A stretch of DNA of 64,000 bases from Angiostrongylus vasorum (GCA_018806985.1 JADANN010000402.1:744001-808000); one strand, 5' to 3'; positions 12,005 through 23,094 are shown, numbered from the stretch's first letter. Made by a program: numbers and translations. Notes: generated by a model not told the origin, from the letters alone.

Positions 12005-12300
12005 GCTTCAGCTTAGCTGAGTTCAGTGCCGATTTGTTCTCGTCAGATCAATCTCGTTGAAGGGTGATTGCCGATGACATCTATAGGTCAAAATACGGCT
12101 GAGAGAAAGGCGAAACAAAGGATCGGCATGGTGTTGCGGCGAACGCATTACCCCTGGAAAAGGGTAATAACGGGTTCGAACCCACCCGCAGACACCTGTG
12201 GTCCAGAGCTTTGCAAATATCTCAGTATTATTGTGGTTATATTTCATGTCATACGCTGTCATGAAAAAGAATAGGCAGCAAATGAAAAGAAAAAAAGTGA
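12005..12300 (+). mobile_element. SINE B copy with intact Pol III-type boxes
   Basis: Full-length layout: a 5' extension starting CAGCTTAGCTGAGTTCAGTG, a tRNA-like head with A-box region CATGGTGTTGCGGCGAACG and a perfect B box GGGTTCGAACCC at 12173-12184, and the 3' half (GCAAATATCTCAGTATTATT) ending GAATAGGCAGCAAATGAAAA. The perfect B box suggests it may still be transcribed by RNA polymerase III. Confidence 0.85.
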
Positions 12301-13009
12301 TTTTCCTACATAGTTGGATTTCAGATCGGCAGTGTACATGTGAGCCATGTTGGTGTATTGAAAGCAAGTAACTAAATCAAGTTTTGCTTATGTTGTCTTT
12401 CGTCCACTTATAGTTCTTCTGGATATCCCCTGATCGTGACCATGTCCTTCATTTACACTATGTTAAAAAAACCTAACGACGTAGTTACCCACCTATTAAC
12501 GCATATTAAAAAGCTAGCAAGTTTCATGGATAATAAAAAGTGATTCATCGACAATCGTAACAGCTAGAAATGACGGTCAGAGGCTCTAGAATATTAAACA
12601 GAGCAATAATTAATGTACTTCTTACATCATAAGAGTGAACTGAACGATTTTTTGATGTGATAACAGATTCTGGTCGATTGTACTCCGTTACACGTTTGCA
12701 GTAATAAAAAAGCAAAGTGTCCACCATTGCGGTCATGACTCATTTCATTTTATTAACGAACCGTACGTGGAGCGCAATAGTTAGAGATATCCTGCATTAC
12801 TTGTAGTTTCTTTAAGTTGGCTGCGCTCCTTGGGTTTAATCAAATCCCGCATCCTTCAGGTCAGACAAATTGATGCCAAACTTGTCATCGCATGAGCGAA
12901 ATATGCATTCAGTTTACCTCTACGACGTTTAATAAAGTCAAGTGAATGACGTATTGGAGACTGGTCAACTACGAACCCTTTCACCTTGCATTTTTTTTAT
13001 CGTCTAACA
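12301..13009. other. no recognised feature
   Basis: No repeat family or coding block recognised. Confidence 0.4.
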
Positions 13010-13200
13010 AATGCGAGGTTTATAAAAACCTTATTCGGCTAACATTTCGGCGCCTACGCCTTTTCTGGAGGTCGACTGATCGGAGTCCCACTTTGTTTTG
13101 AATCCGATAATCGCCCCAAATCACCACTGCTCGGGAGAAGGCGAAGGCGTCGAAATGTTAGCCGAACAAATGTTTTACAAGAACCTCGTTTACGCTAATC
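13010..13200. repeat. foldback element with a hammerhead-like motif at each end
   Basis: Inverted ends: 13012-13050 (CGAGGTTTATAAAAACC then TTCGGCTAACATTTCGGCG) against 13148-13195 (CGTCGAAATGTTAGCCGAA then TTTTACAAGAACCTCGT). Each end has a degenerate hammerhead core (13037-13070 minus, 13129-13162 plus). The centre has no coding potential. The design matches the elements at 52300-52670 and 59500-60175. Confidence 0.7.
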
Positions 13201-13349
13201 AATACAAAATAATATTGTAAACTTTTACTCCCTCTTCATTTTTGCTATCACTTATCCTTTAGGTAATTAGTTACTCTAGGGAAGGAAAACAAGAAAAGGA
13301 CATGATTAACAATTTCTCGTCGCCATATCTGCTCTGATGAGATACTTAG

Positions 13350-13495
13350 TTGAACTTGATACTTGAACGGCCTGTCATCACTAGTTATGCGGGCCTCAGC
13401 ATAATCACCACTTTTCGTGGATTTGCTGGTTAAGCCATTGTTGTTCCCTGGAATCGCGAAGACAGCCTGGCCAAAGTCTGCCCCAGCTCCGATAA
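13350..13495 (-). mobile_element. SINE-like D element, 5'-truncated
   Basis: Contains the 3' part of family D in minus orientation: the tail ACTTGATACTTGAACGG at the left end, then GCGGGCCTCAGCATAATC, GGTTAAGCCATTG and GGCCAAAGTCTGCCCCAG, where the match stops. The 5' half is missing. Confidence 0.75.
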
Positions 13496-13889
13496 GAAGT
13501 TTCTAAAGAGTGCTTGAACGGATATAACGAAAACTAGAGGGCATTTTTTACGAATCATATGACGCATAATTAAACCTCACTACTTGTTTTTTTCTTTATA
13601 TTTATGCTTATTGCTTTAGATGGCAGCAGTTTTCTTCTCATGCTTTTTTTTTCTGTACTACTAGGGATGCATGGATTTTTCATCAGTTTTCCAAAAAAAA
13701 GAAAGTGTGGAAACAAAAACGAAGTGAAAACTCGTACAAGAAATTTAAGACCGTAAGATGAATGGTTAGCAGAGAAGCAGCAGTAGTTCAAATTCTCAAA
13801 TATAACTTGCAGTGTGTCAAAGGCTTCAAAAACCACTTTTAAAACCTGCTTCCACGATCGACTTTCTACTAACCTCGGCATTGGATTAT

Positions 13890-14185
13890 AGATTCGTCGT
13901 TTTCTTTCTCAGCAATCGCGAGGTTGTTAAGCAGCATACGTTTACTTCCATACGATAACACACATACAACACAACCGACTGACGGCTGACGTTGATTCAC
14001 GAGACGTCAACCATATGCGACTGTGAGCGGCTGTTCTTCCTCGGTGCAAGACAGGTGAGAAAAGCGGCTCTGAAGAGGGTGATTGTGCCGAACTGTCACC
14101 TACGGTTGTGTTGTATGTGTTACTGCATGGAAGTAAACGTATGCTGCTGTGATTGCTGAGAAAGAAAACGACGAATTTCTAAAAG
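13890..14185. repeat. PLE terminal-repeat foldback
   Basis: Two copies of a PLE terminal segment in inverted orientation. The arm at 13893-13975 (TCGTCGTTTTCTTTCTCAG, then GTTTACTTCCATACG) pairs with 14103-14180 (GCATGGAAGTAAACGTATGC, then GAGAAAGAAAACGACGA). The same segment borders the PLE copies at 18195, 19560 and 32520. A hammerhead-like motif lies at 14066-14100 on the plus strand. No PLE coding sequence lies between the arms, so this is a non-autonomous derivative. Confidence 0.75.
14066..14100 (+). ncRNA. hammerhead-like motif, degenerate
   Basis: GGCT, CTGAAGA, a stem II region and then GAACT instead of GAAAC, followed by GTCACC. The first conserved core block is perfect; the second carries a substitution. 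Probably inactive. Confidence 0.45.
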
Positions 14186-15539
14186 ACGCTTTGGAACACG
14201 GAAAAAAACCATTGTTGAGCGAATCCATTCCATGTAATACACAGATGTAAGTATTCAACGAGAAAATTGGAGAATAGTATGAATAGTATGAGCTTATCCA
14301 AATGATCAATAGTGTTGCGAATGAGTGGAACTGGTGACTGTGGTAGTCTCAGACTAAGAGAAATCCTCTGTTACGGCATTATTTCGATGTTCAGTTGTGA
14401 AGTTTGTAGATAGTTGAAATTGATTTTCAATATTACGCTTATAATAAACAGAAGGATTCAAAAATAGCGTAATAGAAATATCCCCATGGTTATGAGAGTT
14501 TTAGTGTAGATACTAATCTGACTCTCTTCCATTGCATAGAACAAATTGCTAGCAGCCGATAGAATCTCTATCCTTTTAGGAAAAAGCGAAGTTGCGAATC
14601 GGTAGTTTTTAGAAAACGTTCGTCTTTATGTATGAATATTAGCTCAATAGAGCAACAAAGCTCAATCTTCTGCCGGAACTAAAACATGAAAGTCGAACCT
14701 AAACAGCAGAAAAATATTAAAAATTAGATGGGCAAAACCCATTAAGCGATTAAAGGACGGCAAAGGATAACCCTAAAAAAAGCACATCGTCCTTTGTGTT
14801 TTCGAAAAGCTACGGCTATTGCACATATCGCTCCACAACAAGCAAACCCTCATTCTTGCACTTCGCTAAGATTGTCAGGGAGATTCAAAAACTATTTAGG
14901 AATAAATACAACACGTATTGAAAACATGACACAGCGCTTAGGATTAGGCAATCCTAAGCTCTCCACCATAGCGGTGTCAGCAAACTGTTGCTAAACGTGC
15001 GTGTACGGAGATTTACATGGCTTTACACGAAACCTGAACAGCAAAAATGTGTATATCTAAGATGAAGTGGAGTTTTTGACCAGAACAACAAAACTATAGT
15101 AAAACACTTGCGAGTATATCTCATCATAATACAGTATCCTTGCCATGAACACATACCAATAGCAAGACCGGATAAAGTGCGCAAGATAAGTACAGGTAGA
15201 GTTACTAGATAAGCATCGTAGTGGAAAATCGGAAGTCAGAAGTGTGGTTAAAGATACATCACTGAAAAAGAATGCAGAAAAGCAGCAGTATTTGAAGGCA
15301 ACTGAAGTGAAGAAAAAAAGGGCATGAGCGGATAAAAAATTACTACTGCGCAGAACCATTTATGAGCGTGAGCTTAAAGAGTCAGTGGAAAACAGAAGAC
15401 CGACTATCTTCCTCGAGCAAACTACCTAACACCATGTTTTCTTTATGCATTATTCATATGAAGGGGAACGACAAACAACCGCCCCTATTTTCAAACCGAC
15501 CGTCAGTTAACCTTGGTAGCAAAATAATCGACATGTATT
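14186..15539. other. no recognised feature
   Basis: No recognised repeat family. Short open stretches (14794-14994 plus, 15057-15359 minus) have no family motif. Confidence 0.4.
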
Positions 15540-15679
15540 TAAATTGCTGAGCTTACACAAGGTTGATAAATAGATTTATTCGGCTAATGTTTCGAAGTCA
15601 TCGTCTTCATCACAGCCGATAACGTTAGCGGAATAAATCTATTTATCAACCTCATGTAAGCTGAGCAATTTAAATCCCC
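15540..15679. repeat. compact foldback with hammerhead-like loop
   Basis: Nearly perfect inverted repeat of about 45-50 bp: 15540-15585 (AAATTGCTGAGCTTACAC, GATAAATAGATTTATTC) against 15630-15676 (GAATAAATCTATTTATC, GTAAGCTGAGCAATTTAA). The loop carries a minus-strand hammerhead-like core at 15582-15617 (TGATGA, a stem II and GAAAC, closed by GGCT/AGCC). The arms are far better matched than those of neighbouring foldbacks, so this one is relatively young. Confidence 0.8.
15582..15617 (-). ncRNA. hammerhead-variant motif in foldback loop
   Basis: Minus strand: GGCT, GTGATGA (first core C is G), stem II arms GA-GTC-like, GAAAC, then ATTAGCC. The closing GGCT/AGCC stem I is intact. The substituted core C predicts loss of cleavage. 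Confidence 0.5.
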
Positions 15680-15982
15680 TACTCTCATATTTGCGTGTGG
15701 TGCAGTGGTTGGAGGCGTCACTTCGACACACACGTGGAATCGATCCCAGCGCCCACGGCTCACCAAACCTTCCATCCCCCCGGGGTCGGCAAATTGGTAA
15801 CAGACTTATCTGGAAGTATAGCAGCACTGGCTCGATACATCGGTAGGCCACCGCGGGTCATTGTAAAGCCCAGATATGCATTCAATCACCTGCAACGATA
15901 CTTAGTGAAGTCGAATGCATGGTGCATAACTCAGGGATTGATCAACGCCGAGAGCTTTGTCCTTTACTTTTACTCTCATATT
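15680..15982 (+). mobile_element. SINE A with target-site duplication
   Basis: The element body, 15692-15970, runs from the head GCGTGTGGTGCAGTGGTTGG to the 3' end GAGCTTTGTCCTTTAC. It is bracketed by TACTCTCATATT at 15680-15691 and again at 15971-15982, a clean 12-bp target-site duplication. This proves insertion of the unit and fixes its two ends. It lies directly beside the foldback ending at 15679. Confidence 0.92.
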
Positions 15983-17204
15983 CATGATGTTTTTTAATCA
16001 TTAATACTCACGCCAGCCTCACCCTTCGCAACCATCTGCTCCAATGCCGACCAACTCTATTTGTGAAATTGCTGATAATCTCCCATTAGAAGGGAATAAA
16101 TTGTTATTGTGTAGTAGAAAAGATGAAAATGCCTATCAGAAGCGTTTATCAGATAATATCTATCGTATAAAAATATAAAAAATTACTGAAGGTGGACTAA
16201 CTGTTCACGTAATTAGCTCAGTCAGCGAAGCAGTTGTTAAGCAAATAGCTAGCTATTGTTGAGGAAGAATGGGCTCTCCAAGAAATACGCTTAATGAGCT
16301 CTAAACAGCAATGTCACAAATACCATCAAATTTACAGCAAACACAACTAACATAGGATTGAGTCATTGCACATTTTATTGAGAATCAGTGTCTTTCATTC
16401 CAGCTAGTCATTTTTGGTTAAAGTTCTAGCACAAGCTTGAAGCATGCTTGAAGCTTTAAGCAATCATTTTCCAAAACTTCAGCACGCAAAACCCTCAAAG
16501 CATTCTCGATGAATTCCAGGGAACCAAAAAAAGAACCGCAGAGAGCAATACTTCGTGATCACGCGTGGTCTCATACAATATCCTCAAACTGATATTTTAA
16601 GGTGAGAGATGCACATTACGGATCCATGTGAACTCGGTGCATTTGGTCTCTATATGTTAATGGTAGATTCACAGAAATCAGTGAAGGTGCGAAGAAGCTA
16701 TTTGTTTCCAATACGATTGAAATCAAGGTTTCGTGGTTTTCTCTATTGGGCTATGGATGTGCTTCGCTGATTGGACTGCAGTCAGCTTGACCATCCTAGT
16801 TATGAAGAAGGCGAAATCTGCCGAAATGTCAGCTTTTTTGTGAATAAGGAGTGAAGAAACAACTTCGTATTTGCTTAGCAAAAAAGAGAAAACAGCCAAT
16901 CACTATTCATTTTCTACAACTTTAAGTTTAAGTGCGATTTTCCTATTATGACTGGTATGTAAATGAACAAGAAAAATATTCAGAAGAAACATTCCAACGA
17001 AGAATTAACCGAATCATTAACAAGAACCGGCAATCGAAAGACAGCGAATACGAGGAAGCAGACACTGCAGTTAAGCAAATACTTTGTAATCAACGGAGGA
17101 TTAGCATTTTACTAAGCTGTAGCGATGCTGGCTGATTATGTTATGCTATGAGAAGGGATTTTCACATCAAGAATCCGTGCGAATTAATTGAATAATGTAG
17201 AAAG
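15983..17204. other. no gene; one hammerhead-like site
   Basis: Nothing recognised except a plus-strand motif at 16798-16834 (TATGAAGAAGGCG, then GCCGAAATGTCAGCT), a remnant of a PLE-type terminal segment. A short open stretch at 16932-17135 has no motif. Confidence 0.4.
16798..16834 (+). ncRNA. hammerhead-variant motif, first core block eroded
   Basis: The first block reads TATGAAGA instead of CTGAAGA. Stem II (GGC/GCC) is intact, followed by GAAAT, then GTC and AGCT. It matches the second half of the better copy at 32580-32615. Confidence 0.5.
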
Positions 17205-17350
17205 GTGCGTGTAGCTCAGTGGTTAGAGGTGTCTTGAGATGGTCTTCGGTTAGATTTTCCTGGGTTGACTAAAGTCTCAAGTGATACGCCGTCGGCGAAT
17301 CGGTTTCAGATATGTTTGAGAGGATAAAAAATCACTGAAGTAATAGATCA
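17205..17350 (+). mobile_element. SINE A 5' fragment with strong A box
   Basis: Starts GGTGCGTGTAGCTCAGTGG, a near-consensus tRNA A-box region. Then come a degenerate B box (GGTTAGATTTTCC), CGGCGAATCGGTTTCAGA and GAGAGGATAAAAAATCACTG, in family A order. The 3' half is missing. No full tRNA cloverleaf is formed, so it is a SINE and not a tRNA gene. Confidence 0.65.
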
Positions 17351-18194
17351 GTAAAAGACAAGCAACTCCATTCGTAAACTATGCAATAATCAATAATCAC
17401 CTCTACGATACCAAAACGAAAGACCGACTTTCTTCTAACCTAGGCATTTACCAACTTTACAATGCTTTATGAAGCCGAATACATCTCCCTTAGGTATTGA
17501 TTCATGCCAAACGCTCTCTTTGATATATAAAATCGATTTTAATCCACTTAGCCATCAGAATTAAATAACTATGAAGATATTAACTAGGTGGGACGTAAAC
17601 TTTAAAAGATGTTGACGGAAAACTATGTCAAAGACAAGTTCTAGAAGTCATGAATTCGAGATGATGGACGTGGCATAAGAAGAATTGTGAAGTGTGGTAG
17701 GTGTTCATCTTTTTACTGCGACATAATCACAATATACTGTCGGATTCAGTGGGTACTCTACCAGATGACATCTGAGAGGAATGAAGTGCATCAGCCATTT
17801 GACGAATGAATGCTGATTTCATGAGGACTGCAAAGCGAGTTATGAATTAATCTCAAGATTACTGTAAAAAATTTGCCTCTTATATCGAAAAAGAACCAAG
17901 AAGCAGTATGATTTTTTTCTATTTTCCTTCGATGACACGGAGTTAGAGCCTTCGATTTCGCGTTGTAGATGAGCGCATTGCAATCTATTTAATACTAAAC
18001 TGAATATCACGAGCCAATCCGTATGGTTAGCAAAGTGAACTTGTCCCACATTGATTTTTAGTACATGTGCTACTTCATTCTGAGAAATTTTCGAGCAAGG
18101 CATTAATAAGATGGCGCCGATGGTGACTTTCCAGTAACTGAACGTAATTTTTAGAGCACTAAGGCAATTAACGACTTATAAACTTCACAAAATG
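17351..18194. other. no recognised feature
   Basis: A short piece near 17420 (GACCGACTTTCTTCTAACC) recurs near PLE-type ends elsewhere (13855, 50550). Otherwise uninterpretable. Confidence 0.4.
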
Positions 18195-18277
18195 CGTCGT
18201 TTTCTTGTTCAGCAATCGCGAGGTTGTTAAACAGCATACATTTACTTCCATGGAAAAACACAATACAATACAACAGT

Positions 18278-18315
18278 AGCTGACGTTTCGGGAGAAATCG
18301 CCTTTCTTCAGAGCT
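18278..18315 (-). ncRNA. hammerhead ribozyme variant (PLE type)
   Basis: Minus strand: AGCT, CTGAAGA, a stem II (imperfect, GGCG to TCCC), GAAAC, GTC, AGCT. Stem I AGCT/AGCT is perfect and all core nucleotides are present. Stem III is reduced to the ACGT self-complement, the hallmark of the PLE-associated dimer-cleaving variants. Confidence 0.75.
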
Positions 18316-18470
18316 GGGAAGGGTATACTGACATACAATTTACTAGGCCAAACGCTTCAATAACACTTACAAAAAGACGAAAAACTCTATAGCAATTATA
18401 TTATCAACAGCTTCTTGAAAACCCACCGCTTTTTTACGTGACTTCCAATGAGAAAGATTAGAACAGCTGA

Positions 18471-18755
18471 TTATAGTCGCATAAGGTTGATGACTGCACC
18501 ATCCCACATCAGAAATTGATGCGAACATACGGGGTCAGGTCGCGTAGGACCTCTGGACTTTTTGCCATTTATCCAAAATGCCTCAAGAAGTTTTCGCACT
18601 GGTGTTTTAGTCTCCTGTGCAAGCATATTGACTTTTACTTCAAAATCGTCTCCGCTATGCTTTTGTATCCTGTGCGTGTCTAGTGGGGTACTTTGCCTTA
18701 GTTTTCGTTTGCCACCTAGGTGTTCTTTTATACTGATACACAAAGGTCTGCCCGT
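18471..18755 (-). pseudogene. PLE GIY-YIG endonuclease, C-terminal fragment
   Basis: A minus-strand open segment with LDTHRIQKHSGDDFEV and LLEAFWINGKKS, matching the C-terminal half of the PLE endonuclease seen at 32815-33093 (LGTRRIQKHRVEDFDI, LLEALWINAKNP). The GIY and YIG motifs lie beyond the truncation point. The frame runs past the usual end into the terminal repeat. It is the mirror image of the plus-strand copy that follows. Confidence 0.85.
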
Positions 18756-18757
18756 TT

Positions 18758-19262
18758 ATGCTGCCTTTTATTAGCGATGAAGTAATTGTAGCTTTAAGAC
18801 GTTGCTTAAGAAGGACAGGTCTAGAGAAATCGGTAGCGATAGTTGAAATACCACCGGATACTCTACGTCGTCAGTTAGTTTGTAGCCGCGTATATGACCG
18901 TCCATGTGAAACAACAAATAGCGTAATTTGCCCCTACGACGGGGACAGTGATTGTATGAGTTCAGGAAGGATATAACTGATCTCTTGTAATAATTGCGGA
19001 GATGAATATATTGGCGAAAGGGGCAGACCTTCATATATTCACATAAAAGAATACCAAGATGGCAGAAGAAAACCAAGACAAAGTATCTCATTAGGCACGC
19101 ATTGGATGCAAAAGGATGGCGGAGACGATTTTAAAGTAAAATTCAATATCCTTGCACAGGAGACTAAACATCAACGCGCAGACTTCTCGAGGGCTTTTTG
19201 GATAAATGCCAAGAACCCTGCATGAATAGCAGGGATGAATGCCCAGAAGTCATACGCGACCT
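18758..19262 (+). pseudogene. PLE linker and GIY-YIG endonuclease
   Basis: Continuous plus-strand frame apart from stops. It holds LRRQLVCSRVYD and a Cys block CETTNSVICPY (residues 36-60 of the frame), then GRI-stop-LISCNNCGDEYIGERGR at 18965-19028, then LGTHWMQKDGGDDFKV and AFWINAKNP before a stop. The tyrosine codon of the GIY motif is replaced by TAA, so the nuclease is dead at its catalytic motif. YIG itself is intact. The same protein order is seen in the copy at 32.8-33.4 kb. Confidence 0.88.
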
Positions 19263-19485
19263 GACCCCGTATGTTCGCATCAATTTCTGATGTGGGATGG
19301 TGCAGTCATCATCCATATGCGACTATAATCAGCCGTTTTAGTCTTCCTCATTGGAAGCCACGTAAAAAAGCGGTGAGCTTTTTCGGGAAGCTGTTGATCA
19401 TGTAGTTTCCATAGTGTTTTTCATCTTTTTGTAAGTGTTATTGAAGCACTTGGCCTAGTAAATTGTATGTCAGTATACCCTTCCA

Positions 19486-19521
19486 GGCTCTGAAGAAGGC
19501 GATACTGCCGAAACGTCAACT
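19486..19521 (+). ncRNA. hammerhead ribozyme variant (PLE type)
   Basis: GGCT, CTGAAGA, an extra A, a GGC/GCC stem II with loop GATACT, GAAAC, GTC, AACT. The core is complete and stem II perfect; one stem I pair is lost. It faces outward, opposite to the motif at 18278-18315. Confidence 0.75.
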
Positions 19522-20004
19522 ACTGGTGTATTGTATTGTGTTTTTTCTATGCAAGTAAATGTATGCTGTTTAACAAACTCGCGATTGCTGAACAAGAAAA
19601 CGACGCATTCATATTCCAATGCCGAGGTTAGTAGAAAGTCGATCCTGGAAACTTCACAGACTTGTACGAGAAAGCTTCTTGTGCCTTCATTATATGCATT
19701 CATTACCATTTGTGCATTATTTTGGGGAAGCAGCTTTCCCACCTACGGGCTAGGTTTCAGCACAAACGATCGTATTGTATCGCGGCCATATATCAGATAT
19801 CCTATCCAGGTAAACTCTTCCGTCTAATACTGCTATCTAACTGTTTGCTGACGCTGGGCGTTTCTGTGATCTGAGAAATCGTTTCTGAGTTGCTTCATTT
19901 TTTTTAACCTATACATCTTAAATCTACTGATATTGCTGAAAGCATGGCAAATTTGCTAATAGAAAAGGCAGTGATTTTTTTTAATACAACCGCGTAATTC
20001 GAAG

Positions 20005-20295
20005 AAAGAAGGTAGTGGAGTGGTTAGCGATGCATTCTACGAGGAAGCATGGCGCTGTGTGGACCTCCTGTCCAGCGCTTTCCTCCAGTCGACGCAGAAC
20101 GCTTTAGGTCGGCTATCTCCAAGATGGAAGGAGAAATCGACTCGATCTGCATTCTACGACATTCATTCTACCAGGAAGTCCTCAAACATGGCTGAAACAA
20201 CACGCGAAATGTTTGAAGACCATTATGGGCGATGAATGCGAAGAAACGAGTAAAATGGAAGAAGTGCAAGGATCCGCAAAATGGATGTGATAAGG
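20005..20295 (+). mobile_element. SINE C copy with head
   Basis: The tRNA-like head at 20013-20035 (GGTAGTGGAGTGGTTAGCG) is a good A-box match. The body is the reverse complement of the copies at 7180-8715 (CGATCTGCATTCTACGAC, then ATGAATGCGAAGAAACGAG). The B-box region is diverged. Confidence 0.8.
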
Positions 20296-20744
20296 AGTGA
20301 TGTATTTATAAATAAAAAAATAGTACTCGGCCAATGAACAAAAAAACATGATCGATATCCCGATCTTAAATGGTCAATCTACTTCATAGGCCGTATAACT
20401 GAGTCTGCCATGGCTTCGACAATAGATTCACCCTTAAGATTCAGTACACGGTGCTAAAAGGATTCCATGAAGAAGTCACCAATTCCTAACGTTCATTCTG
20501 AAAATAGAACTCAGCGAAAATTCCGCTGTTCTAGAAGGATGCAACTACAGAGATTCTCAAATGTAGCAAAACGATATCACATCAATTTATGAACACCAGC
20601 CAATAAACGACCACACTTGATTTCGCTCAAGTCAAAAAACCCGCGAACTTGTCCACAATTTACTTACTTACCTACTTGGATTCATAGATGATCCATCATC
20701 ACAGTTTCACTATGTGTGCGATCTTCAACATAGTTTCTATTTGT

Positions 20745-20930
20745 GGCGACTTGCTTGTTTATCCACCGTGGTTCACTGGAGTCACGAGGTCAGCAAGACC
20801 GAAGGAAGCCTTTCTCAGGTCGTTGCCACCACAGACAGTTGTAACCCCCTGCGGGTCAGAGGAAGATTTGCCACTATGCGACTAGTTTGGTACCAGAACG
20901 GTGACGGATCCTAGTGTTTTACTCTTAGCT
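20745..20930 (-). mobile_element. SINE-like D element, internal fragment
   Basis: Shares the order of D blocks: the ATTTGTGGCGACTTGCTTG region, CACCACAGACAGTTGTAACC, AGATTTGCCACTATGCGACT, TTTTACTCTTAGCTGG. Both ends are missing and divergence is high. Confidence 0.65.
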
Positions 20931-21429
20931 GGTCTTCCATGTGAATACATCAGACTCCGAGATTGCTGAGAAAGAAAACGACACATCAGACTTCTTCTCA
21001 TCTTTGGCTGGGCTTGTGGGATGGACCGCTACCTGTAGATCATAGACCGACACGCAAGAGCACCTGTCTACCCCATTAAGGCGATAAATCGTGGGGTCGT
21101 GGGGACTCTCAGAGATTTAAATACAACAGGCGATGGTTCTTTCAAAAATAAACGATAAATTTTCGGCAGTTAAAGAAGTGATGGAGATGGGGACATTAGG
21201 AAATCACAAGCAATGCTTCTCTTTTTTTTCTAGAGGAACAACGTTTTCCTTCTACGGGTATTTCTAAATACGCACAACTTTTCTTATGTTTCCATTGCCG
21301 AAAGCATTGCTGTAAAAAATTCGCCAAAAATTTTGCTATTTGTGTCAAAAGTATTGCAATAGTTTTTGCAACTGACTGTTTTGTATGATCACAACCTCTT
21401 TTGACAATTTCAAGTGAAAAATAATTAAT

Positions 21430-21712
21430 TAAAAAAAAGATAAAGCTGTCGGCGTTGATGAATCCCTGAGCGATGCGCCATGCATTCGACTTCATTAAGT
21501 ATCGTTGGAGGTGAATGAATGCATATCTTGGCCTTTACAATGATCGCGGTGGCCTACCGATTTACCGAGCCAGTGCTGCTATACTTCCAGACAAGTCTGG
21601 TAGCAATTTGCCGACCCCGGAGGAATTGAAGGTTGTGAGGCCATGGGCGCAGGATCTACTCCACGTGTACGTCGCAGTAGCTCCTCCAACCACTGCGCCA
21701 CACGCTCGCGTG
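21430..21712 (-). mobile_element. SINE A copy, near full length
   Basis: Left end AAAAAGATAAAGCTGTCGG (family 3' end). The head at 21690-21712 reads GCGTGTGGCGCAGTGGTTGG on the minus strand. The body is collinear with the family. No clear target duplication was found. Confidence 0.88.
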
Positions 21713-22069
21713 ATATTTAACTATTGGTCAAAAAACCGAACTTTAAATGTTCTTCACAAGCTGTGAGAACTTTTTTTTCACAACCCAGTGCTTTTCGATA
21801 ACTAGAGAACTTAGAAAGTTTATAACGCTGACACACCCTTAAAGGACGTTTTTTAAATAAAATAAGGGCTTTTCTATAATGCAGTTTTCTATATGTGTTC
21901 TTTTAAGATTCAAGCTTTTATAAAGAAATCCGGTTCTCATCGCTTTTTAAACGGCGTAGCTTCTCTCTTTCCAGCAAAAAATTTCTGTATTCGGATAGTT
22001 TTTATCCAGATTCATAAATAAACATCTTTCAAACAAACGGTCGCTTAGCCTCGGCATTAATAATCAATA

Positions 22070-22260
22070 TATTTTTTTGATTATTAGAGTAACACAGGGG
22101 CTTATAAAGATGTCGATTCGGTTAACGTTTCGGCGACTTCGCCTTCTTCGTTGGCTCAAATCACCGGGTCTGAGGAAAATGGAAACGTCGAATTCTATAG
22201 TTTTTTTTTATCAAAATAACAAAACTTGTTGTTTTATTAGTCCTAAAAGATATTTTAGAA
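22070..22260 (-). repeat. hammerhead-bearing terminal segment
   Basis: A minus-strand motif at 22121-22157 lies in the context GATTCGGTTAACGTTTCGG that ends other foldback elements (52330, 13035). No inverted partner was recognised nearby. Confidence 0.55.
22121..22157 (-). ncRNA. hammerhead-variant motif
   Basis: Minus strand: AACGAAGA in place of CTGAAGA, a perfect stem II (AGGCGA to TCGCC), GAAAC, GTT, AACC. Stem II and the second core block are intact; the first block is eroded. Confidence 0.5.
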
Positions 22261-23094
22261 GTTCAGAATAATATACCAGGCTTTACCCTGTTAGGGTATC
22301 ATTGTCCTATGCTTCACTCATCACTTCGTTTCTTCTTATTTCCACCCACTGTTTCCTACCCACCGCTTCCTTCATACTAAGGACTTTTCTTAACCTGTAT
22401 CGATTTTTGTTGTTAATCGCTTTGGATTGATTTTGGTGGTAATGAATTCAATATTACGGCCTTAATCTATTTCAGGTAACGCCGACTTCCCATCGAGAGT
22501 GAGATTGAATAAACTGCAGATATGGAGGATCGGTACACGTATCCGAGAGATTTTTATTAATTTTTGACGAAAGAAATTTGGGAGCTGCTCGCAAGCAAAG
22601 TTGAATAGTGGACAGTTGGCAGACCACCAGAAAGGGCAAGAGTTGAAGGTACTACGATAGGAAGGCATGAAGAGGGAGATTATTTTACCCATAGTTCACA
22701 CCTTCCTCAAACTCATCAAACTTGAATGTGATTGAAAGCTACTGCCAGTGTAAAGTTTTCGTGAGCACAAGTGAGCAGACAGAGGTCTGCAATCCATTTT
22801 ATGCTACTGTATGTGCTAGAAAGGTTGGCACTAAATCCAGCCATTGTAGGAAATATTAGTGTTTAGAATGTATCAAAGGACGTAGTGCAATTTCTATATA
22901 GCTAGTACGGTCTTCAATGTGACGATCATTTTCTGCCGCCAAGAATTGTGAGCCTTTAGTCAAGACTGCAACTGTATTTTCAGGTAGGTAGGAATGATCA
23001 CTGAATGACCCCCTTCGATTTTGTTTAAAGGCAGGAACTGCAAGATGTTATTGCCATTGTTGTTTTCGTTATTAGTTATTATTCTGCAGTTGTA
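22261..23094. other. no recognised feature
   Basis: No repeat family or coding motif recognised. Confidence 0.4.

Larger units (their letters stand above)
18195..19612. mobile_element. Penelope-like element, head-to-head inverted pair
   Basis: The two outer ends are the same PLE terminal segment in inverted orientation (18195-18280 against 19530-19612), each with a hammerhead motif. The left half (to about 18755) is a minus-strand copy truncated so that only the GIY-YIG C-terminus and 3' terminal region remain. The right half (from about 18756) is a plus-strand copy with the linker, GIY-YIG domain and 3' terminal region. No reverse transcriptase is left. The centre is a direct junction of the two 5'-truncated copies. 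Confidence 0.85.

Noticed and set aside
17205..17280. tRNA gene
   Set aside because: The A box is good, but the B box is degenerate, no acceptor stem closes and the downstream sequence is SINE A body.
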